Shown here one piece after another: positions 13,766 to 21,288 of a stretch of 27,174 nucleotides of DNA. Origin of the DNA: JAVBMJ01 sp031552535 (GTDB lineage Bacteria > Bacteroidota > Bacteroidia > Bacteroidales > Rikenellaceae); the NCBI GenBank assembly GCA_031552535.1, contig JAVBMJ010000063.1, positions 1 through 27,174 of the forward strand, given 5' to 3'. The notes beneath the pieces were generated by a model. It made no database searches. It saw only the letters and a program-made list of their open reading frames with translations, and was not told where the DNA came from. Positions within the stretch are counted from its first letter, which is position 1. Each line of letters opens with the position of its first letter. Position numbers and translations under genes: made by a program.

Positions 13766-13923
13766 ACCCGTTGTGCATTTATACTTATGAATAAAATGCT
13801 GTTTATCCCCACGTTCGGCCTTGGCCTCTGGTCAAGGCCGGCAGTCCGCCGGCGGCAGACCGGAAGTATGCAAGTAGCTAAATAACAACAATATCGCAAT
13901 CATTATCTAAATGCACAACGGGT
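13766..13923. repeat. 15-bp inverted repeat pair flanking a hairpin-rich 128-bp segment
   Basis: ACCCGTTGTGCATTT (13766-13780) recurs as its exact reverse complement at 13909-13923. Between them lie the CGGCCTTG/CAAGGCCG hairpin (13816-13840) and a CCGCCGGCGG palindrome (about 13847-13856). This may be a second small element, next to the MITE. Confidence 0.6.
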
Positions 13924-13990
13924 GTACTTTGTATTATAATGTTACTTCATGTATCGACACATCCGCGTACCTGTGATACTTCGAGTTCAG

Positions 13991-14160
13991 ATTAGGGCGT
14001 GTTAGCATAAAACCGGATGTTTGGGTTCTGTAAGGCGGTTTTGTGTTATATAAGTAAAATTTTTGAGGCAATGGGGTTCCATTGGTGATAAAATTTCATG
14101 CGGTAGAACACAAAACCGACAGGAAAACGAACGTGCGGCTTTATGCTAACACGCCCTAAT
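13991..14160. mobile_element. 170-bp MITE-like palindromic element
   Basis: The left end ATTAGGGCGTGTTAGCATAAA (13991-14011, 21 bp, described here in two parts: ATTAGGGCGTG, TTAGCATAAA) is the exact reverse complement of the right end (14140-14160), with partial pairing continuing to about 30 bp. Further in, CGGTTTTGTGTT (14036-14047) pairs with AACACAAAACCG (14107-14118), and the centre is CAATGG-GGTT-CCATTG (14069-14084). The whole element can fold into one long hairpin. There is no coding capacity. TA at both edges (aTTAGGG and CCCTAAt) is compatible with a TA target duplication of the IS630/mariner kind, which is inference. Confidence 0.7.
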
Positions 14161-14167
14161 TGGCATC

Positions 14168-16144
14168 CTAATCCATATCCAGGTCGAGTTCGCGTTTCAG
14201 TTCGGACAGCAGCGGGTTTTTCTCCATAAGGTAGTTGTATTTATCCTCGGGTTTTATGGGTTTGAGCCCCTGTGGTTTTTCGTTGAGCGTCACCCTGAGT
14301 TCCAACCGCCCGTCGACCGACGCCGTAGCGGCCAGCAGCATCAGTAATTCGGTGCGGCTGCGTTCGATATCCTCCTGCAGCTCGCGGTTCGGGACCGCCA
14401 CCGAAACACAGCTCCCCGATACCGTCATTTCGCGCATAGCCATGGCTATGCGCGGACGGTCCTGTTGCAACTTGGCAAGGAACAATGCCATATGTTCTTT
14501 GATCTTGGCTTCGCTGTCGGGATCGGTGTCGCCAGCCATATCCGGCACCTCTTCGCCCGTGGTGTCGGAAATCGCCTGGGCCGAGGCCCTTGCCGATTTC
14601 ATGATCGACGCAATGGAACTGCCCGATATCGACACTACAGGCGTTATGTTGCCGCCGGTGGACGCCGTACCGGCGACACGATCCGACTCCTCGCGCCGGG
14701 TCCCGTTTTCCGCCGGCCTTGTAGTCTGCCCCGTAATTTCCGCCACGTTGCCTTTGGTGCCTGCCCCGATTCCCCCTTCGGCGGCCAGGATCTCCATCGC
14801 CTCTTTTTCGATCTTTTCCTCCTCCGCTTCCGCCGTTCCCTCCGAGGGTTTTCCGGGGACTGCCGCAGCAGGTGCCGGTGCAGCCGTATGTGCCGTAACC
14901 GGGTTTGCCAACCCGGCACCCGGCGCAGTCACCAGAGTTGCATCCGGGTCTGCCTGCGGGGGGGCAGCATGCTCCTTGCCGACTACCGGCAGTCCGGGTC
15001 TGTCGGCAGAAAAGATACCTTGTTGCGAGGTCAGGTTCCCGTCAGAGTTTTTTTTTTGAGCAGGGCTGCACAACCGCATCAACGCCAGTTCCACGGCCAG
15101 CCGTTGGCTCGACGAGGTGCGCAACGTCCCGTCGACCGACGTCAGCAAAGCTATCGCCTCGAACAGGAATCCCGCCTCGCACAACGCTGCCTGCACCTTA
15201 TAGCGTTCGAGGATCGACCCGGAAATTTCCAGCAGGGCCAGCGTGTCGGAGTTCTTGCACATCAACAGGTCGCGCAGGTGCCCCGCAAGGCCCGCCATGA
15301 AGAGCTGCCCTGAAAACCCGCGCCCCAGCACCGTATCGAAAAGTCTCAGCAGCGCGGCATAGTCGCCGTCGAGGATCAATGTCGTTGCACCGAAGTAGGT
15401 GTCATAGTCGAGTACGTTCAACGTCCGTGCCACCTCCCCGACCCGCAACGTGTTGCCGCAGAACGAAACCGCCTTGTCGAACATCGACAACGCGTCGCGC
15501 ATCCCTCCGTCGGCCTTCAGTGCGATCAGGTGCAGCGACTCGTCGTCCGGCTCGACGCCCTCCTCGCCAGCGATATAGCGCAGGTAGGAGACCGTATCCT
15601 CGACCCTGATACGGTTGAAGTCGAATATCTGACATCGCGAAAGTATCGTGGGGATTATCTTATGCTTTTCGGTTGTGGCCAGGATAAATATGGCGTGCGC
15701 GGGCGGTTCTTCCAGTGTCTTGAGGAATGCGTTGAAGGCCGCCTGCGACAGCATGTGCACCTCGTCGATGATATAAACGCTGTAGCGGCCTATCTGCGGC
15801 GGTACCCTCACCTGCTCGGTGAGCGAGCGTATGTCGTCGACAGAGTTATTCGACGCGGCATCCAGTTCGTGTATCGAAAATGAGCGCCCTTCGTTGAAAC
15901 TGACACACGACTCGCAAACGCCGCATCCTTCGGAGTCCACCGGAGACAGGCAGTTGATAGCCTTTGCAAATATCCGGGCACACGTCGTCTTACCCACCCC
16001 CCGCGGACCGCAGAAAAGATAGGCATGTGCCAATTGCCGCCGTGAAATGGCATTCTTCAACGTCGACGTTATATGACCCTGACCCACAACCGATGTAAAC
16101 GTCACGGGACGGTACTTGCGGGCCGATACCACAAAATTTTCCAT
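14168..16144 (-). CDS. dnaX: DNA polymerase III subunit gamma/tau
   Basis: 658 residues from the ATG at 16144 (the codon before is GTG). It is the clamp-loader ATPase. Visible are YRPVTFTSVVGQ, Walker A GPRGVGKTT (46-54), a zinc-binding cysteine set (C65, C74, C77, C80), the Walker B DEVH (127-130), LKTLEEPPAH and the sensor-1/arginine-finger segment ILSRCQIFDF (168-177). After about residue 360 comes a low-complexity Ala/Pro/Glu linker, and then a tau-specific C-terminal region. At 15048-15057 the coding strand has A10 (codons Q363-K-K-N). A one-base slip in either direction reaches TGA within a few codons, giving a product of about 367 residues that ends after clamp-loader domain III. The promoter is at 16162-16169. 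The gene ends 8 bp from the MITE. Confidence 0.95.
   Translation of the reverse strand: MENFVVSARKYRPVTFTSVVGQGHITSTLKNAISRRQLAHAYLFCGPRGVGKTTCARIFAKAINCLSPVDSEGCGVCESCVSFNEGRSFSIHELDAASNNSVDDIRSLTEQVRVPPQIGRYSVYIIDEVHMLSQAAFNAFLKTLEEPPAHAIFILATTEKHKIIPTILSRCQIFDFNRIRVEDTVSYLRYIAGEEGVEPDDESLHLIALKADGGMRDALSMFDKAVSFCGNTLRVGEVARTLNVLDYDTYFGATTLILDGDYAALLRLFDTVLGRGFSGQLFMAGLAGHLRDLLMCKNSDTLALLEISGSILERYKVQAALCEAGFLFEAIALLTSVDGTLRTSSSQRLAVELALMRLCSPAQKKNSDGNLTSQQGIFSADRPGLPVVGKEHAAPPQADPDATLVTAPGAGLANPVTAHTAAPAPAAAVPGKPSEGTAEAEEEKIEKEAMEILAAEGGIGAGTKGNVAEITGQTTRPAENGTRREESDRVAGTASTGGNITPVVSISGSSIASIMKSARASAQAISDTTGEEVPDMAGDTDPDSEAKIKEHMALFLAKLQQDRPRIAMAMREMTVSGSCVSVAVPNRELQEDIERSRTELLMLLAATASVDGRLELRVTLNEKPQGLKPIKPEDKYNYLMEKNPLLSELKRELDLDMD
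15042..15058 (-). promoter_or_regulatory. Predicted dnaX slippage/frameshift site (gamma product)
   Basis: The coding strand reads GCT CAA AAA AAA AAC TCT GAC. With one extra A, or a -1 ribosomal slip, it reads ...AAA AAA AAA CTC TGA, stopping at 15042-15044. With one A fewer it stops at a TGA about six codons on. This parallels dnaX of E. coli (ribosomal -1 frameshift) and Thermus (transcriptional slippage on A9). Confidence 0.6.
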
Positions 16145-16161
16145 CACAAATATTTATTCCC

Positions 16162-16169
16162 CAAAGATA
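16162..16169 (-). promoter_or_regulatory. Bacteroidetes -7 box for dnaX
   Basis: CAAAGATA on the plus strand reads TATCTTTG on the minus strand, an exact TAnnTTTG match. Transcription would begin near 16155, about 10 nt before the ATG at 16144. The -33 element is not obvious. Confidence 0.55.
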
Positions 16170-16242
16170 CAACTTTTTCACAACCCGTCCCCACTGAAAC
16201 CTCAACAATCCTATACGCGCACTTCGAACTGCCATTTCTTAG

Positions 16243-16265
16243 GCGACTTTTTTGAAAAAAGTCGC
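16243..16265. repeat. Perfect 11-bp hairpin, member of a dispersed family
   Basis: GCGACTTTTTT and AAAAAAGTCGC flank a single G. It lies 2 nt after the amidohydrolase stop (16268, leftward gene). It is preceded by CTTCGAACTGCC (16222-16233), a motif shared with the hairpin at 24248-24272. It may act as a terminator for the amidohydrolase train, since the A/T part provides a U-run in the 3' arm, or be a REP-like repeat. Confidence 0.6.
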
Positions 16266-16267
16266 GT

Positions 16268-17464
16268 TTAAAGCTGTGAGTATAGTATGTTACGGGTTCG
16301 GGAGAGCGGGGTCAGGGCGAAGTTGTAATGGTCGATTCCTTCGAGCAGGACTATTCCGGGGCGGCGGCCGGGTTCTATCGAGCCGTGGGTGTCGCCGATT
16401 CCCAGGGCCCGGGCTCCGTTTGCAGTGGCCCACCGTAGCAGGTCGTCGAGGGCTATGCCGCAATGCTGTTGCAGGATTATCATCTCGTGGACCATCGACA
16501 GGGTGGTGTTCGAGGCGAGGCTGTCGGTGCCTATAGCTATATTCACGCCGCTGTCGCGCAGCATTGCGGCCGGGGGAAGGCTCGACGATATATACAGGTT
16601 CGACGAGGGGCAGAGCACCATCGTCAGCCGCGGCCCGAAATGTCGGCAAAGCGCTTCCACATCACTTCTGCCGACAAATGTGTTGTGTATGAGAAGAACA
16701 TCTTTGCCGGGCGGCACCGAGGTGATTATCCTCTGTACCGGGGAGCGGTGGTGCAGAAAGTCAGTATGCCATCCCTGTGAAGTGTACCACTCCCGCAATG
16801 CTCCCTCGCCACAGTAGAGTTCGCTCTCGGCTTCGCTCTCCATAAAATGTATCGACACGGGGCTGTTGTCCGCCTCGCCCAGGGCTTCGGCGAACGGCAC
16901 CTCGTTAAGCGAGTATATGGAGTGGGGGGTTACCGTGGCGGCAAGACCTGCCCCGCGGGCTTCGGCGCATATCTTCAGGGCTGCGCCGGCCGATGTCGCA
17001 GCAAGGCCGAAAAGTTCGATAAAATTGTGGTAGCGTATCCGGCTACGGCTTTTGATCTCAAATGTGGAGTCGCCGTTGCATATGTCGCCGACGGCCGATA
17101 CCCCGTCGTGCCACATCCTGGCATCCCAGTAGGGTGCCGCAGCCGTGCGCTCCTCTCCGGTGGCCTCGCGACGCACCCTGCCCATCGACGCGGCGAAGGC
17201 TGCGAATCCTTCGCAGGGAGCTATCTTATTACGCATATAGCTGAGTTCCAGATGGCAATGCGCATTGACCATGCCGGGGATCAATATCCCCGAATAGAAT
17301 TCCGTGCCGGGCAGCGAATTGACCATCTCAGCCTTCGCCACCTCGTCCACCGATAATATCCACCCCTCGGGATCAACGGTCACCACCCCTTGCCGGATCA
17401 ATCCGCGGGGGGTGAACACGCCGTGCGCTGCTATCCTGCGGCAACCGGCCGAACTCTTTGCCAT
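16268..17464 (-). CDS. Amidohydrolase family protein (aminofutalosine deaminase-like)
   Basis: 398 residues. The fold is a metal-dependent amidohydrolase with an N-terminal beta-sandwich strand (RIAAHGVFTPRGLIRQG). The first metal motif is MVNAHCHLELS, followed by TPHSIYSLNE, IHFMESEAE (metal His) and IGTDSLASN (metal Asp), ending in ATANGARALGIGD and a GSIEPGRRPGIVLL tail. The NAHCHLELS form and the MxESxxE segment are typical of the MtaD/SsnA/aminodeoxyfutalosine deaminase branch that deaminates purine-type substrates. I cannot say which substrate. The start ATG at 17464 puts 92 nt inside the previous gene, and later starts would remove the sandwich strand. It is the last gene of the leftward train. 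Confidence 0.85.
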   Translation of the reverse strand: MAKSSAGCRRIAAHGVFTPRGLIRQGVVTVDPEGWILSVDEVAKAEMVNSLPGTEFYSGILIPGMVNAHCHLELSYMRNKIAPCEGFAAFAASMGRVRREATGEERTAAAPYWDARMWHDGVSAVGDICNGDSTFEIKSRSRIRYHNFIELFGLAATSAGAALKICAEARGAGLAATVTPHSIYSLNEVPFAEALGEADNSPVSIHFMESEAESELYCGEGALREWYTSQGWHTDFLHHRSPVQRIITSVPPGKDVLLIHNTFVGRSDVEALCRHFGPRLTMVLCPSSNLYISSSLPPAAMLRDSGVNIAIGTDSLASNTTLSMVHEMIILQQHCGIALDDLLRWATANGARALGIGDTHGSIEPGRRPGIVLLEGIDHYNFALTPLSRTRNILYSQL

Positions 17465-18257
17465 CTACGAGGAGTTTATAGTCCATAATCAGGCGGTCGA
17501 TGGAGTCGAGCGCTGTTTTTACGGGCAGGTAATAGATTATTTCGAGCGAGTCGATCCGCAGACCCGGCCTGGTCGACGTTTTGGTGAAGCCTCCAAAGTT
17601 GAGTTTCAGGGTTTTCGAGGTAGCCTTGGTATCGAATTTCACTTCGTAATGTTGATGGTCGTTGCCGTACATCCAGTTTGTCGTCGTGTATGTGAAACGC
17701 TTATTCCCCTCTTCTACAAGGATCGCCGACGGATGGTTGCGGTTTTTATCGGTGGTGTCGATCTTATAACCGTAGCTGATTTTGTACGATCCCTCTTTTG
17801 CCGGGAACGAAAGGCGCAGTTTAGCCGTATCGGCGAAACGGTCGGCCTCGATAAGCGTATCGAAATATACCACCTGCCTGAACTTCTCGCGGGCCAGCAA
17901 CTCCACCGTATCGAGGATCGCCACGCGCCGCTCGTAGACGCGTCCCTCTGTCTCCAGTTGTTTGATGGCGGCTTCGACAATATCGGCCAGGCGCGAACTC
18001 TTGCGTTTGGCGTAGTCGTTGATCGTGTAAGTAAGATCACGCGGCTGGTAGCCATACTTCTCGAAGACGGGCGAATAGATGTCGATGCTGTCGGTCGGGA
18101 TCGCCTTCATGTTGGCGAAGGCGTTGGTGAGGTATATATCCCTGAATATGAGTTCGAGATCCTTCTCGTCGATCTTCTTCGGGCGGTCGCAGCCGGCCAG
18201 AACAGCTAAAAAAAGCAAAAATATTATGCAGTGTATCTTCATAGCAACCGGTTTCAT
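17373..18257 (-). CDS. DUF4296 domain lipoprotein
   Basis: 294 residues. The ATG at 18257 overlaps the upstream permease stop as ATGA. A second ATG at 18242 would start at MKIHCIIFLLF. Both give a lipoprotein signal ending LAVLAGC. After it comes the DUF4296 pattern (KKIDEKDLELIFRDIYLTNAF..., DSIDIYSPVFEKYGYQPRDLTYTINDY), found in Bacteroidetes lipoproteins of unknown role. The middle is beta-rich (KISYGYKID..., FTYTTTNWMYG). The last about 30 residues (VDGKEFGRLPQDSSARRVHPP...) overlap the amidohydrolase gene in another frame and look like a read-through tail rather than conserved protein. Confidence 0.8.
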   Translation of the reverse strand: MKPVAMKIHCIIFLLFLAVLAGCDRPKKIDEKDLELIFRDIYLTNAFANMKAIPTDSIDIYSPVFEKYGYQPRDLTYTINDYAKRKSSRLADIVEAAIKQLETEGRVYERRVAILDTVELLAREKFRQVVYFDTLIEADRFADTAKLRLSFPAKEGSYKISYGYKIDTTDKNRNHPSAILVEEGNKRFTYTTTNWMYGNDHQHYEVKFDTKATSKTLKLNFGGFTKTSTRPGLRIDSLEIIYYLPVKTALDSIDRLIMDYKLLVDGKEFGRLPQDSSARRVHPPRIDPARGGDR

Positions 18258-19474
18258 GACATCATATCCTTATTACGTATCATCCTGGTAACGGTAAGGC
18301 GGACTATAAGGTAGTTGACCGCTGTGAACGATGCCACCACCAGCAACACGTCGCGCAGTTCGACCACCACCGGGTAGCTGTCGACCAGAAACGTCTCGGC
18401 AGGGATACTGATCCAGCCGAAAGTCTGCTGTCCGAAACAAAACAGCAGTCCCACCACTAGTCCGCCCACGGCCCCCAGCGAAGAGATCATCATTCCCTCC
18501 ACGGAGAACATCCCGCGGATGAACCTTGTCCTGCCCCCCAGAGTCGATATCGTAGCAATATCGTCGCGTTTGTCGATGATCAGCATCGCCAACGACCCGA
18601 CGATAGAAAATGCGGCTATAACCATTACCAGCAGTGCGATGAAGAACACCCCCCATTTTTCATATTTCATAATGCGGTAGAGCGACGGGCGCAGTTCCGC
18701 CCTTGTCAGAACCTTGAACCCGTCACCCAACCGCCGCGATAATTCCGTGCGAGCCTTGTCCGCCGCCGCAGGGTCGTCGAGCGAAATGAACAACGCCGAA
18801 GCCATACCTTCTGCCGAGAACAGTTTCCGGGTGAATTCAATCCGCGTGATCATATATTTCGAATCGGTCTCCTCGGCCAACGTGAACTCCCCCGTGGGGA
18901 AGACCTGTTCGCGCCTGAAACTCTCCATGGGCAGCAGTGACGAAAATGTATTATTACGCGGGGCATAGACCGCGATGCGGTCGTAGAGCGAGAGGCTCAC
19001 ACCGAGATAGTACGATAGTCCCCGTCCCAGCAGCGCCTGTTCCAGGTCGCCGAAACGGAGCGAATAACCCCCTGCGGTCACCATTCCTTCGATAGGGACC
19101 ACCGCCCGGTACGACGAGTCGACCCCGCGCACTTTTGCGATATATTGCCTGCCCCTGTACTCCAGCAGCGCCTCGTCTTCCAGAACGAAACTCATCCCGG
19201 CCACCAGCCCCGTACGCCACAGGGCTGCCGTGTCGACCGTCGCCACATCGAATGTCTTGCCCTCTGTGGCCGAAACAACCACATCGGGGTCGAATGCGTT
19301 GTACATCCCCCTGACCAGTCCTTCCAGTCCGTTGAATACCGACAGCAGCACTATCATCGCCGCCACCGGCACTCCCACCGCAACAACACTCACCCACGAG
19401 ATTATATTGATCACCGACCGGGACCTCTTGGAAAAGAGGTAACGCCTCGCAAAAAACATCGCCAACCAATGCAT
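18254..19474 (-). CDS. ABC transporter permease of the LolC/E (FtsX/MacB) type
   Basis: 406 residues. The N-terminus FFARRYLFSKRSRSVINIISWVSVVAVGVPVAAMIVLLSVFNGLE is the LolC/LolE signature: an amphipathic start then the first transmembrane helix. A large periplasmic domain follows (about 50-270), and then three helices (about 280-305 FFIALLVMVIAAFSIVGSLAM, about 325-350, about 370-395). The segment DKRDDIATISTLGG before the third helix contacts the ATPase in relatives. These permeases extract lipoproteins from the inner membrane or act in related export. No ATPase (LolD) is adjacent, so it would come from elsewhere. It is coupled to the DUF4296 lipoprotein gene through an ATGA overlap. Confidence 0.9.
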   Translation of the reverse strand: MHWLAMFFARRYLFSKRSRSVINIISWVSVVAVGVPVAAMIVLLSVFNGLEGLVRGMYNAFDPDVVVSATEGKTFDVATVDTAALWRTGLVAGMSFVLEDEALLEYRGRQYIAKVRGVDSSYRAVVPIEGMVTAGGYSLRFGDLEQALLGRGLSYYLGVSLSLYDRIAVYAPRNNTFSSLLPMESFRREQVFPTGEFTLAEETDSKYMITRIEFTRKLFSAEGMASALFISLDDPAAADKARTELSRRLGDGFKVLTRAELRPSLYRIMKYEKWGVFFIALLVMVIAAFSIVGSLAMLIIDKRDDIATISTLGGRTRFIRGMFSVEGMMISSLGAVGGLVVGLLFCFGQQTFGWISIPAETFLVDSYPVVVELRDVLLVVASFTAVNYLIVRLTVTRMIRNKDMMS

Positions 19475-19528
19475 CGTCCCGTAGTTATATTTTTGATGAA
19501 TCCCTGTCGTTTCTCCTTCCGCTCCCGG

Positions 19529-19975
19529 CTACACCTCCGGAAACAGGGCGAGATAGAAATCTTCTTTAGCCCGCATGACTTTAGCTTCGCCGTCGCTCTT
19601 GTCGCCATAGCCGCATAGGTGTAACATCCCGTGAATGATCACCCTGCGCATCTCCTCCTCCGCCGCAACACCTCCCACAACCGCATTGTCGGCCACTGTG
19701 TCCACTCCGATGAAGAGGTCGCCACTTGCCGTCGGCCACGCTCCGGGTTCATCGCCGGCCGCCCCGCCATAATCGAAAGTGATGATATCGGTGTGGTAGT
19801 TGTGCCCCAGATAGCGGTTATTCAACTCCAGCATGTATTCGTCGCAGCAGAACACCACCGCAACATCGCCCGTCCTGTAGCCTTCACTCTCTGCACAACG
19901 GCGCATAAGCGCCGCAATACGGCGCCTGTCCTTCAGTTTGTAACCACACTCCTGGGTATGGAATGTAATAGCCAT
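19529..19975 (-). CDS. ybeY: Endoribonuclease YbeY (rRNA maturation)
   Basis: 148 residues. YbeY is a metal-dependent RNase acting in 16S rRNA 3' processing and ribosome quality control. Visible are LELNNRYLGHNYHTDIITFDYG (the N/YxxxxxxTDVLSF-type motif), DLFIGVDTV and the metal segment HGMLHLCGYGD. The first two ligands are H115 and H119. The usual third His of HxxxHxxxxxH is D125 here, which I recall as normal for Bacteroidetes. It sits 54 nt upstream of the permease gene in the same leftward train. Confidence 0.92.
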   Translation of the reverse strand: MAITFHTQECGYKLKDRRRIAALMRRCAESEGYRTGDVAVVFCCDEYMLELNNRYLGHNYHTDIITFDYGGAAGDEPGAWPTASGDLFIGVDTVADNAVVGGVAAEEEMRRVIIHGMLHLCGYGDKSDGEAKVMRAKEDFYLALFPEV

Positions 19976-20091
19976 ATATATTACAATTCAATATCACCAT
20001 CAACAGCCGCTCAGCCTACTTTTTACGCCTTTCCTCTCCACACCCGCTTATCGCCGCCTCTATTTCTCCACCCCGGCCACCGGCATGCATG

Positions 20092-21288
20092 TTAGCGGCT
20101 CAGCCACAACTCGGGGTCGACTCTCGTTCCCTCTTTCCATATTTCGAAATGGAGCATATAATCGTCTTCGCCGTCACGCGGAGATAGTTTTCCAAGTGAC
20201 TGGTTAAGCGTCACCTTGTCGCCTTTTTTAACCGTTACCGAAGAGAGGTTGGCATAAACCGTGAAGTATATACCGTGACGCAGCATGACACAGTTGTTGA
20301 GCCCCTGCACGAAAAATACGCTCGCCACCTCGCCGTCGAAAACCGAACGGGCCTCGGCACCCGCCGGAGCCGCAAAATTGACCCCCGTATTGTTGACCTT
20401 GAGTGTCTTGTTCATCGGGTGCTCGTGTATCCCGAAATGGTCGACGATCACCCCGCCTCTGACCGGACGCGGTAACTTGCCGCGATTCTGGTCGAAACGT
20501 CCGCTGAGTGCCGTTATTTCGCGCTCCTCTGCCGCTGTACGTTGTTTGGTGCGGCTGCGTTTGGCTTCTTCGGCAATCATCTGCTCTATCTTGCGTTGCG
20601 CCCTTTCGAGTTGCTGGCGCTTTTCGCGTATATCTTTGGCAAGGGTTTTCTCCTGCGAACTCAACTTGGCAGAAGTCTCGTTGTAAAGCGCTTCGTCGCG
20701 GCTCAACGACACCAGTTCGGTGCTACGGGCCGATCTTGTCTTCTCCATCTCCGCACGCTGGCTGTCGAGGGTGGTGATCTGGCGGCCTATCTTCTTCGAG
20801 AGCGACGCGATCTCTGCGGCTTTCAATTCGCGCGAACGGTTGTAACGCTGCATGAAAGCGATGCGGCGTGTGGCGTCATCGAAATCTTCGGATGCGAAAA
20901 GGAATAACAGGAAATTATTGAGCTTATAATTCTTGTAAGCCGCCCGCACCATATGGGAGTATTCCTCAACCACCTTGTTATACTGTGTATTGAGGCTATC
21001 TACATCCCCTTGCTTGTGGCGCATGTCTTCCGATATTATCGACATCTGCCTGTCGAGCGACGAAATGATGGCACGCCGGCTCTCGATATTCGACCGGGTC
21101 AGTTTGAGCCGTGTCTGCGTGGTTTTCTGGTCTTTCTTTACCCCCTCCAATATGGCTGTGTTGCGTGCTATATCCTCCCGGGCCCTTTCGGCTTCGGCGC
21201 GCAACGATTCTAGACTCTGGCTCCGCGCACCCGTAAACGATATAGCCAGAAATAGCGGTAATAATATTACTACTTTGCGGACCGTCAT
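20092..21288 (-). CDS. EnvC-like murein hydrolase activator with degenerate M23/LytM domain
   Basis: 398 residues. There is a signal peptide (VVILLPLFLAISFTGARSQ), a long coiled coil (about 25-265, rich in E, R, K and Q heptads, with a break near YKNYKLNNFLLFLFASEDF), and a C-terminal LytM/M23-type domain (about 275-398: GVIVDHFGIHEHPMNKTLKVNNTGVNFAAPAG ... LHFEIW). In active M23 peptidases the zinc ligands are HxxxD and HxH. Here the D position reads N (GVNF) and a key His is N (VNNTG), so it is probably not an enzyme. EnvC works this way, activating cell-wall amidases at division. It overlaps the TPR lipoprotein stop by 4 nt (ATGA). Confidence 0.88.
   Translation of the reverse strand: MTVRKVVILLPLFLAISFTGARSQSLESLRAEAERAREDIARNTAILEGVKKDQKTTQTRLKLTRSNIESRRAIISSLDRQMSIISEDMRHKQGDVDSLNTQYNKVVEEYSHMVRAAYKNYKLNNFLLFLFASEDFDDATRRIAFMQRYNRSRELKAAEIASLSKKIGRQITTLDSQRAEMEKTRSARSTELVSLSRDEALYNETSAKLSSQEKTLAKDIREKRQQLERAQRKIEQMIAEEAKRSRTKQRTAAEEREITALSGRFDQNRGKLPRPVRGGVIVDHFGIHEHPMNKTLKVNNTGVNFAAPAGAEARSVFDGEVASVFFVQGLNNCVMLRHGIYFTVYANLSSVTVKKGDKVTLNQSLGKLSPRDGEDDYMLHFEIWKEGTRVDPELWLSR

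Larger units (their letters stand above)
13715..14167. other. Repeat-rich spacer between cinA and dnaX
   Basis: 453 bp without a gene. It holds a palindrome upstream of cinA (13739-13752), a pair of 15-bp inverted arms (13766-13780 and 13909-13923), a hairpin CGGCCTTG/CAAGGCCG (13816-13840) followed by the palindrome CCGCCGGCGG, and the 170-bp MITE-like element (13991-14160) that ends 7 bp from the dnaX stop codon. No canonical TAnnTTTG box for cinA was found. Confidence 0.7.

Noticed and set aside
14235..15313. Two long plus-strand frames opposite dnaX (about 274 and 282 codons)
   Set aside because: Low-complexity Ala/Ser/Gly or Arg-rich antisense shadows of the dnaX linker region.
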